Assembly (NCBI GenBank): GCA_013812985.1
Contig: JACCSN010000151.1
Coordinates: forward strand, 1-5,952
Direction of reading: 5' to 3'
DNA from: Hyphomicrobiales bacterium
GTDB lineage: Bacteria > Pseudomonadota > Alphaproteobacteria > Rhizobiales > Afifellaceae
Length of the DNA: 5,952 nt
How positions within the stretch are numbered: position 1 is the stretch's first letter; each line of letters begins with the position of its first letter. The notes under the pieces were generated by a model. It saw nothing but the letters and a program-made list of their open reading frames with translations, ran no database searches and had not been told where the DNA came from. This document shows, in pieces, positions 1-4,702 of this stretch. A program made the translations under genes and the position numbers.

Positions 1-1415
1 TCGTCGAGCGCCCTGATGCCCTGGACGAGCACGGCGTCGGAGACCTGGATGCCCTGGCCGGCATAGATCGCCCGCAGGCGCGCCATCAGGTCGGCCTCGC
101 GCCCGGCTTCGTCGATCTCGCGCGACACCCATTCGTCGCGATGACGAAGCGTGTCGACCACGTCCATGGCGAGCATCACGTCGTCGAGGCGCGCGCTCGG
201 CCCGGCGTCGGTGGGCGCGATTGTCGAGGCCATCGTCCTACCGCCGACGGGCAGCGCTTCCCCCGCGGCGACGAGGCGCGCGATGCGGCGCTTGCCCTCT
301 TCCACGGCGTCGCGGATCTCGGCGGAGTTTTGCGTCGAAAGCTTGCGCATCTCGCCGACGATTTCCAGCGAGCGCTCCTGGAAATTGATGACGGAATCGA
401 CGAGCTTTATGACCGCGTCGGCGCGGATTGTCGGCCCGTAGCCGGCCTTGACGGCGGCCTCGCCCACCTGGTCGCCGATCTCGGCCAGCACTTCCAGGCT
501 CTTCGACACGCCCTCCTTCATGGCTTCCAGCGACTGCGTCGATTCATGCAGGCCGAACATGCCGGTGAAGGAGGCTTTCAGCGCGGTCAGCACCGAATCG
601 TTGGTGGAGAAGAAGCTGACGGCCTGCGAATAGACCCGCTCCTTGGCGTTCGTGGTCTGCAGCAGGCGCGCCATGATCACTTCGGAGGTGTTGTAGCTGA
701 CCGTCAGGTTGTCGGAGAGATCCTTGCTGATCTGATAGCGCTTCTCCTCGTCCTGGGTGCGGCGCAGATGCTCGTCGCGGGTGAGTTCGAGCCGGGCGCG
801 CTCGGCGATCTCCGAACCGGCGAAGTTTGAAACAGCGTCGGCGGCGTTGGCGAGCCCGGCCTTCTGCTCGTTCAGCTTCGCTTCCGCCTTGGCCAGGACT
901 TCAAGCGCCAGAACTTCGGCCTGCTTCAGCGCGCCGCGGAAGTCGCGGTAAGCATCGAGGATGGTGCTTTCGCGCGCAATCTGGTCGGCGGTGGAGCGGG
1001 TGACGTCGAGATAAGTCTCCCTGATATCGTCGAAGCGATCGGCGATGTCGCCACGGGAAATCTTCATCCAGGCATTCGTGACGCGCTCCAGGAAGTCGAT
1101 CCTGCCGTCGCCGATCTGGTCGACCATCTTCTTGGAATCGTCGCGAATGGAGTTGAAGGCGTGCGCGATCTCCTCGTAGCGCCGGCCGATCTCCACGGCC
1201 TCGGTCTGCTCGCGCACGACCTCGTTGAACACCGAGGCCTGGCCGAGGGTGCGGGCGATGATCGTGATCCGCGTCTCGTCGAGGTCGGAGATCTTCTGCA
1301 GGAGCGCGTTGATCGGAGCCTCCTCGACTTTCTCCGGCATTAGCCCGAGCTCCCTGAGGGCTCCGGTGGCCTTGTCGAGGTATTGCATGGGGGATCTCAC
1401 GACCACGTCGGACAA
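1..1415 (-). CDS. Long helical/coiled-coil protein with DUF6384-like C-terminal region (3' end outside window)
   Basis: This is an uninterrupted minus-strand frame of 471 codons from a TTG at 1415 that runs off the left edge. I translated it by hand. Residues about 1-385 are charged, almost proline-free and heptad-like (for example the stretches ending EEKRYQISKD and MRKLSTQNSAEIRDA), with no signal peptide or obvious membrane segment, which suggests a cytoplasmic helical bundle or coiled coil. A Gly/Pro/Thr-rich linker (about 385-406) leads to a conserved-looking block from residue 407, ARLDDVMLAMDVVDTLRHR. I recognise this as the opening of DUF6384 proteins with moderate confidence. The middle part recalls TelA/KlaA-type toxic-anion-resistance proteins, but only weakly. 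The biochemical function is unknown. The TTG start is chosen because AAGGAG lies 7 nt upstream; an in-frame ATG at 1388 has no comparable site. An exact EcfG promoter match upstream suggests general-stress induction. The C-terminus and total length cannot be seen. Confidence 0.85.
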   Translation of the reverse strand, partial: MSDVVVRSPMQYLDKATGALRELGLMPEKVEEAPINALLQKISDLDETRITIIARTLGQASVFNEVVREQTEAVEIGRRYEEIAHAFNSIRDDSKKMVDQIGDGRIDFLERVTNAWMKISRGDIADRFDDIRETYLDVTRSTADQIARESTILDAYRDFRGALKQAEVLALEVLAKAEAKLNEQKAGLANAADAVSNFAGSEIAERARLELTRDEHLRRTQDEEKRYQISKDLSDNLTVSYNTSEVIMARLLQTTNAKERVYSQAVSFFSTNDSVLTALKASFTGMFGLHESTQSLEAMKEGVSKSLEVLAEIGDQVGEAAVKAGYGPTIRADAVIKLVDSVINFQERSLEIVGEMRKLSTQNSAEIRDAVEEGKRRIARLVAAGEALPVGGRTMASTIAPTDAGPSARLDDVMLAMDVVDTLRHRDEWVSREIDEAGREADLMARLRAIYAGQGIQVSDAVLVQGIRALD

Positions 1416-1428
1416 TGGCTCTCTCCTT
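1413..1428 (-). promoter_or_regulatory. Strong Shine-Dalgarno deciding a TTG start
   Basis: Read on the minus strand, AAGGAG (1428-1423) is followed by 7 nt and then TTG (1415-1413). The first residues would be MSDVVVRSPMQYLDK. The next in-frame candidates, GTG codons and the ATG at 1388, lack a purine-rich site at proper spacing, so the TTG is preferred. Confidence 0.75.
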
Positions 1429-1496
1429 GCATCCGCTTCAAGTCGATGCGTCCGCGGGATCGCTCGAAACACGGAAGTGGCGACCCGCGCGACCAT

Positions 1497-1521
1497 AACG
1501 AAATGTTCGCCCGCGCGTTCC
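1497..1521 (-). promoter_or_regulatory. Sigma-EcfG (general stress response) promoter, exact GGAAC-N16-CGTT
   Basis: On the minus strand, GGAAC (1521-1517) is followed by exactly 16 nt and then CGTT (1500-1497). This matches the published alphaproteobacterial EcfG/RpoE2 consensus GGAAC-N16-17-cGTT at every fixed position. It points at the DUF6384-like gene, with an expected start of transcription near 1490 and a 5' leader of about 75 nt. It lies in an intergenic gap, outside any coding frame. That it is used is inferred. Confidence 0.72.
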
Positions 1522-1547
1522 GGCAATCGACGGCCGGCTTAGCAACG

Positions 1548-1584
1548 GCCGGGATCGGGGACGGCGAACCGGCGCGATCCCGGC
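1548..1584 (-). terminator. Candidate hairpin terminator after the dehydrogenase operon
   Basis: A perfect 10-bp inverted repeat, GCCGGGATCG (1548-1557) and CGATCCCGGC (1575-1584), with a 17-nt loop, begins 17 nt beyond the stop of the 198-aa gene. It sits between that gene and the EcfG promoter of the next gene, where a terminator is expected. No T-run follows on the minus strand, so it could be Rho-assisted or simply a hairpin. Confidence 0.45.
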
Positions 1585-1600
1585 AGGTGCGATGAGCGGA

Positions 1601-2197
1601 TCAGGCGGGAAGCGCGAGCGGGTCGGCGCCGCCGCGGTCTTCCGACGTTTCGTCGTCTGTCTCCGTGTAGGGCCTGAGAGCCTCCGGCGTGCGGAAGTCG
1701 CGTGGCGGTGCGAAGTCGCCGGCCGCGCCGCGCATGGCGCGGGGTGGAAGCGGCATGCCGCTCCGGTCGCCGTATTGGTAGATGCGCCGGGGCTCCTGCC
1801 CTACGCCGGCGCTGAGAGCGGCGGCGCAGGCCGCGTCCAACGCAGTGACCGCCCCGACCGCGGCCAATGCAAGTCCGACATTCCCCTTTCGAGGATTGTC
1901 GTCGTGATAGGCCGAGGCGAGCGTCGCGAGGTCGAGCGCGTCCCCGCCGACGCGCGCCCAGATCCAGGGCGTCGGATCGTCGGAGGCGAGGATGGCGACG
2001 CCGTTGGCGATCTCGCGCAGGCCATAGGCTTGCAGGAGCGATTCGCGCCCCCGCATGCCGAGCGCCCGCGCCAGCGCGCCGGGCGCCATGACCTCCATCG
2101 CCCCCAACCCGATGGAGAACCAGCCAAGCCCGTAAGCGAGATCGGCGGCGGGGCCGGACGATCCGCTGCGGGAGGAACGGTTGCTTCGGTAAGCCAT
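1601..2197 (-). CDS. Small membrane-associated protein of the 'cyclase dehydrase'-annotated type, no SRPBCC domain
   Basis: The product is 198 aa. After a Ser/Arg/Gly-rich N-terminus come three weakly hydrophobic stretches (about residues 18-38, 58-72 and 107-130) that resemble membrane-associated helices. Between them lie the motifs LQAYGLREIANGVAIL and WARVGGDALDLATL. From about residue 138 a hydrophilic tail carries YGDRSGMPLPPRAMRGAAGDF and RTPEALRPYT, then an acidic disordered end. From memory of the family, these signatures are typical of rhizobial proteins labelled 'cyclase dehydrase' or DUF4267-like. The annotation comes from longer relatives with a C-terminal SRPBCC domain, which is absent here, so enzymatic activity should not be assumed. 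The gene starts 12 nt after the dehydrogenase stop, with GGGGGAG overlapping that stop, so the two are almost certainly co-transcribed. The role is unknown, possibly a membrane partner of the dehydrogenase. Confidence 0.82.
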   Translation of the reverse strand: MAYRSNRSSRSGSSGPAADLAYGLGWFSIGLGAMEVMAPGALARALGMRGRESLLQAYGLREIANGVAILASDDPTPWIWARVGGDALDLATLASAYHDDNPRKGNVGLALAAVGAVTALDAACAAALSAGVGQEPRRIYQYGDRSGMPLPPRAMRGAAGDFAPPRDFRTPEALRPYTETDDETSEDRGGADPLALPA

Positions 2198-2212
2198 GAT
2201 GATCTCCCCCTA
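2198..2212 (-). promoter_or_regulatory. Ribosome binding site overlapping the upstream stop codon
   Basis: On the minus strand the dehydrogenase stop TAG (2212-2210) runs directly into GGGGAGATCATC and then the ATG of the next gene. The Shine-Dalgarno therefore shares a base with the stop codon. This supports an operon and probably translational coupling of the two genes. Confidence 0.65.
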
Positions 2213-3382
2213 GGGCTTGATGACGACCTTGATGCAGCCGTCCTCCTTGTCGCGGAAGGTCTTGTACATCTCCGGGCCTTGCTCGATTCCGACCGTATGG
2301 GTGATGACGAAGGACGGATCGATCTGCCCCTCCTCGATGCGGCGCAGGAGGTCGTCGGTCCAGCGGTTCACGTGGGTCTGGCCGGTGCGGATCGTCAGGC
2401 CCTTGTTCATGATCATGCCGAGCGGGAACTTGTCGACGAGCCCGCCATACACTCCCGGAATGGAGAGAATGCCGGCGGGCCGGCAGACGTAAGCCATTTC
2501 GCGCACGACATGGATCCGGTCCGTGCCCAGCATGACCGCCTGCTTGGCGCGGTCGATCATTGAATCGAGCGTGGCGGTGCCGTGCGCCTCCATGCCGACC
2601 GCGTCGATGCACTTCTCCGGGCCCTTGCCGCTGGTCAGCTCCTCGATGCGCTCCAGCACGCTTTCGTCGTCGAAATTGATGGTCACGGCACCGCCAGCGC
2701 GGGCCATTTCGAGCCGCTCCGGCACGCGGTCGATGCAGATGACCTGCCCGGCCCCGAGCAGGATGGCGCTGCGGATCGCCATCTGGCCGACCGGCCCGGC
2801 GCCCCAGATCGCCACCGTGTCGTCAGGCTGGATGTCGCAGGCGACCGCCGCCTGCCAGCCGGTCGGGAAAATGTCGCCGAGGAAGAGAACCTGCTCGTCG
2901 GTAAGGCTGTCGGGCACCTTGACATGCGTCTTGTCGGCGAACGGCACCCGGACATATTCCGCCTGGCCGCCCGCGTAACCGCCGGTGAGGTGCGAGTAGC
3001 CGAAGAGGCCCGCCGTGGTGCGGCCGAACACTTTGGCGGCCAAATCCTTGTTGCGATTCGATCTCTCGCAGACGGAGAAATTGCCGCGCTTGCACTGGTC
3101 GCACTCGCCGCAGAATATCGTGAACGGCACGACGATGCGGTCGCCCACCTTGAGGGCGCTCCTGGCGTCCGACCCGACCTCCATGACCTCGCCCATGAAT
3201 TCGTGCCCGAGCACGTCGCCGCTCTCCATGCCCGGCATGTAGCCGTCGTAAAGATGCAGGTCAGACCCGCAGATCGCGCAAGTCGTCACCTTGATGATGG
3301 CGTCGCGCGGATCCTCGATCGTCGGATCGGGCACGTTGTCGCAACGGACGTCCTTGGAACCATGCCAGACGAGCGCCTTCAT
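2210..3382 (-). CDS. Zinc-dependent alcohol dehydrogenase, formaldehyde-dehydrogenase-like (MDR superfamily)
   Basis: The product is 390 aa, the usual length for the FDH-like branch of the medium-chain dehydrogenases (COG1063 type). Members oxidise alcohols or aldehyde adducts with NAD(P)+. Likely catalytic zinc ligands are C38 (in [14 protein letters not shown]), H60 and E61 (GHEF) and D170 (GDIFPTGW); an Asp ligand is typical of the formaldehyde dehydrogenase group. Structural zinc ligands are C91, C94, C97 and C105. The Rossmann fold shows GAGPVG (G194, G196, G199) followed by D218 in [12 protein letters not shown], an acidic residue that favours NAD over NADP. The start is ATG 3382, with GGGAG about 6 nt upstream. 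The frame stays open to 3565, but that extension has no family resemblance and overlaps the promoter region. The substrate cannot be read from sequence; formaldehyde or another short aldehyde/alcohol is plausible. First gene of an operon with the 198-aa gene; an EcfG-like promoter lies upstream. Confidence 0.95.
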   Translation of the reverse strand: MKALVWHGSKDVRCDNVPDPTIEDPRDAIIKVTTCAICGSDLHLYDGYMPGMESGDVLGHEFMGEVMEVGSDARSALKVGDRIVVPFTIFCGECDQCKRGNFSVCERSNRNKDLAAKVFGRTTAGLFGYSHLTGGYAGGQAEYVRVPFADKTHVKVPDSLTDEQVLFLGDIFPTGWQAAVACDIQPDDTVAIWGAGPVGQMAIRSAILLGAGQVICIDRVPERLEMARAGGAVTINFDDESVLERIEELTSGKGPEKCIDAVGMEAHGTATLDSMIDRAKQAVMLGTDRIHVVREMAYVCRPAGILSIPGVYGGLVDKFPLGMIMNKGLTIRTGQTHVNRWTDDLLRRIEEGQIDPSFVITHTVGIEQGPEMYKTFRDKEDGCIKVVIKP

Positions 3383-3440
3383 GAGAGTCTCCCAATTATT
3401 TGGCCGAGATGCCCCCTCGAGCGAAGGTCGGGCTCCGATG

Positions 3441-3465
3441 AACAGGCTTGCTTGCTGTAGGTTCC
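3441..3465 (-). promoter_or_regulatory. Probable sigma-EcfG promoter of the dehydrogenase operon
   Basis: On the minus strand, GGAAC (3465-3461), 16 nt, then TGTT (3444-3441). This matches GGAAC-N16-17-cGTT except for the least conserved base of the -10, and fits the GGAAC-N18-TT form described for RpoE2. The predicted transcript starts near 3433, leaving a leader of about 50 nt before ATG 3382. Confidence 0.58.
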
Positions 3466-3545
3466 TGATAAACGCTCGCAGGGACGACGCCTGTCGCGTG
3501 AACGGGCTCCGCACGTCCCAGCCGGTCCGGCATTTACCACTTCTT

Positions 3546-3570
3546 AAGCTTCCCCGCGGCTGCAAGTTCC
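3546..3570 (-). promoter_or_regulatory. Weak second GGAAC-type promoter candidate
   Basis: On the minus strand, GGAAC (3570-3566), 16 nt, then GCTT (3549-3546). It satisfies GGAAC-N18-TT but lacks the CG before TT. It lies about 165 nt upstream of the dehydrogenase start and could be a tandem promoter or chance. Confidence 0.25.
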
Positions 3571-3618
3571 CGTCGTGCTAACGGCTGAGCGCAAATCAAC
3601 GACGGACAGGGGAACAAG

Positions 3619-4095
3619 ATGAAAGTGGTTGCTGCGATTGCCAGCCTGGCAGGCCTATTGGTGTTCACCTCACTAGCGCAGGCGGATCAGGTCCGTTTTC
3701 GTGGGGGCATGACTCTGACCGACGCGCAGAACTGTCGATCGCTCTTTGCCGGAGATACTTTTACTTCGGCATTTCGGCCGGTCAATGTGGGCGACAACCC
3801 GAACGTCACATCGCTCAGCCACCTGCAGGAATTCGGCGCGGATATCTATGAGTTGGCTGGCGCCAACTTCCTGTTGAAGCGGTGGACACGCGTGGATGCG
3901 CATGGCCTGTCCAACGAGCACTACGAGTTCGCGGCGGCGGTGAAGATCACCAGCCAGTCGCCTGATGTGATCAAGCCCGACACCAAGTTCGTCACGCTCA
4001 CCGGCCTCATCCGGAACGCAGCAAACGACCCCGGGACCGGAGCCGACTGCGTCGTGGCCTTCAGAGCCGCTTATTTCCGCCGCTACGAGTATTGA
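3619..4095 (+). CDS. Putative secreted (periplasmic) protein of unknown function
   Basis: The product is 158 aa and I do not recognise a family. It starts with a clear Sec signal peptide: MKVV, a hydrophobic core (AAIASLAGLLVFTSLA) and a probable cleavage site AQA|DQ after residue 22. The mature part of about 136 residues looks beta-rich and globular. It has two cysteines, C39 and C144, near its two ends, which could form one disulfide in the periplasm. The end is aromatic/basic (AAYFRRYEY). The start ATG at 3619 is preceded by AGGGGA about 5 nt away. Signal peptide and RBS make this a real gene. It is transcribed divergently from the dehydrogenase and I see no convincing promoter for it. A hand count of 3601-3840 gives about 58% GC, clearly below glnD (about 73% in 5341-5400), which suggests either relaxed constraint or acquisition. 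Confidence 0.82.
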   Translation: MKVVAAIASLAGLLVFTSLAQADQVRFRGGMTLTDAQNCRSLFAGDTFTSAFRPVNVGDNPNVTSLSHLQEFGADIYELAGANFLLKRWTRVDAHGLSNEHYEFAAAVKITSQSPDVIKPDTKFVTLTGLIRNAANDPGTGADCVVAFRAAYFRRYEY

Positions 4096-4139
4096 AGCTC
4101 GCCGCCGGCCAGTGCGGGGAAGCGCCTGCCGGCAGCTTC
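4094..4139 (+). terminator. Candidate hairpin terminator overlapping the stop of the secreted-protein gene
   Basis: GAAGCT (4094-4099) and GCCGGC (4104-4109) can pair with GCCGGC (4128-4133) and AGCTTC (4134-4139), giving a 12-bp stem with a 4-nt bulge and an 18-nt loop. The stem begins inside the TGA stop. Only a short pyrimidine tract follows, so intrinsic termination is possible but not certain. Confidence 0.4.
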
Positions 4140-4163
4140 CTTTGCAATCCGCCCCAAATCGCC

Positions 4164-4265
4164 GGGCGAAGCGAAGCCTCGCCCTTCGACTTGCTCAGGA
4201 TGAGGGGACGAGGGCGTACCCAGTGCTGGCTGGACCCTCCTTCGAGGCCGCCTTCGGCGGCGCTC
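4164..4265. repeat. Short intergenic palindromic block
   Basis: It contains GGGCGA (4164-4169) pairing with TCGCCC (4179-4184), the motif CCCTTCGACTTGCTCAGGAT, and a tight hairpin GCCGCC-TTC-GGCGGC (4247-4261) flanked by GAG and CTC. The CCTTCGA...CTCAGGATGAGG wording is familiar from dispersed intergenic repeats of Hyphomicrobiales; this is from memory and copy number is not known here. Confidence 0.5.
4194..4207 (+). repeat. Direct repeat CTCAGGATGAGGGG, copy 1
   Basis: Identical 14-mer to 4587-4600. The two copies flank the 181-bp palindromic element, at 140 bp to its left and 60 bp to its right. This may reflect a larger mosaic repeat whose ends share this motif. Confidence 0.55.
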
Positions 4266-4346
4266 ACAGCTTGTGACTCTATCCGTGACGGCATCCCGTT
4301 CCCTTCTGAGGGTTGCTTCGCCAGAACACACGCGTCCCATTTGCGA

Positions 4347-4527
4347 TTGTCATCCCGGATGGCGCGTCAGCGCCAGTCCGGGACCCATAAACGCCGAAGC
4401 TGGCCGAAGGTGCTTCGTCGTTGTCGCTCCCGCTCGTTCCCCCGGCGTTTATGGGTCCCGGTCTTGGCCGCAGCCTGTCCTTGGGCCGGCCATAGGCCGG
4501 ACCCGAGGGGCCAAACCGGGATGACAA
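4347..4527. repeat. Compound palindromic intergenic element (RIME-like mosaic repeat)
   Basis: The outer ends are a perfect 12-bp inverted repeat, TTGTCATCCCGG (4347-4358) and CCGGGATGACAA (4516-4527). Inside lies a perfect 19-bp inverted repeat, CCGGGACCCATAAACGCCG (4378-4396) with its complement at 4443-4461, around a 46-nt loop. Two local hairpins sit in the arms: GGCGC-GTCA-GCGCC (4361-4374) and CCGGCC-ATA-GGCCGG (4486-4500). There is no open reading frame with protein character and no transposase. The nested architecture is that of non-coding intergenic mosaic elements of Rhizobiales (RIME and relatives). Family membership is inferred from resemblance. It could be a mobile MITE-like element, a transcript-stabilising hairpin or a terminator. 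Confidence 0.7.
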
Positions 4528-4586
4528 ACCTCGGGGCTTGGTGAAACTCAGACTCGCTTGCGGAGCTTTGAAAAGATTCACAAGCT

Positions 4587-4600
4587 CTCAGGATGAGGGG
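4587..4600 (+). repeat. Direct repeat CTCAGGATGAGGGG, copy 2
   Basis: Second copy of the 14-mer at 4194-4207. It directly follows a 6-bp inverted repeat GAGCTT (4563-4568) and AAGCTC (4582-4587), so the copy sits at the foot of a potential hairpin. Confidence 0.5.
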
Positions 4601-4702
4601 GTGGATTTCAGGACGGGCACCTAAGAAAAGAGGCGCGCCCGGCTTTGCAAGCGCCCTGCCAATTCTCCGGTGCGCGTGCTAAGCGGGCCGAATCCTGGAG
4701 AA

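Larger units (their letters stand above)
4096..4702. other. Gene-free, repeat-rich intergenic region
   Basis: About 600 bp between the secreted-protein gene and glnD. Open frames here on both strands have no RBS, no protein-like composition and run straight through inverted repeats, so I call none of them genes. It contains a hairpin at its left end, a small palindromic block (4164-4265), a compound 181-bp palindrome (4347-4527) and two copies of a 14-bp motif. I find no convincing glnD promoter within it. Confidence 0.7.

Noticed and set aside
141..830. Long plus-strand open frame of 229 aa
   Set aside because: It is antisense to the DUF6384-like gene. Its composition is His/Gly/Arg/Asp-rich, as expected for the complement of high-GC coding sequence, and it has no RBS or family resemblance.
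1386..1388. ATG at 1388 as start of the DUF6384-like gene
   Set aside because: No Shine-Dalgarno precedes it, whereas the in-frame TTG at 1415 has AAGGAG at 7-nt spacing.
1592..2563. Plus-strand open frame of 323 aa
   Set aside because: It runs antisense across both genes of the dehydrogenase operon and has no protein-like motifs.
1539..2612. Minus-strand open frame of 357 aa
   Set aside because: It is an out-of-frame shadow overlapping the two well-supported minus-strand genes; Arg/His/Gly-rich low-complexity translation.
2582..3460. Plus-strand open frame of 292 aa
   Set aside because: Antisense shadow of the dehydrogenase, which has full zinc and Rossmann motifs on the other strand.
3383..3565. 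N-terminal extension of the dehydrogenase to ATG 3565 (61 extra residues)
   Set aside because: The extension has no resemblance to the family, whose members begin at [11 protein letters not shown] 3382 has its own Shine-Dalgarno and the extension overlaps the candidate promoter.
4347..4527. Possible insertion sequence or CRISPR-like repeat array
   Set aside because: There is no transposase, no regular direct-repeat/spacer periodicity and no cas-like gene; the structure is nested inverted repeats only.
4061..4581. Several overlapping open frames of 77-150 aa on both strands
   Set aside because: They run through inverted repeats, lack RBS and have repetitive Arg/Pro/Ser-rich translations; the region is better explained as non-coding repeats.
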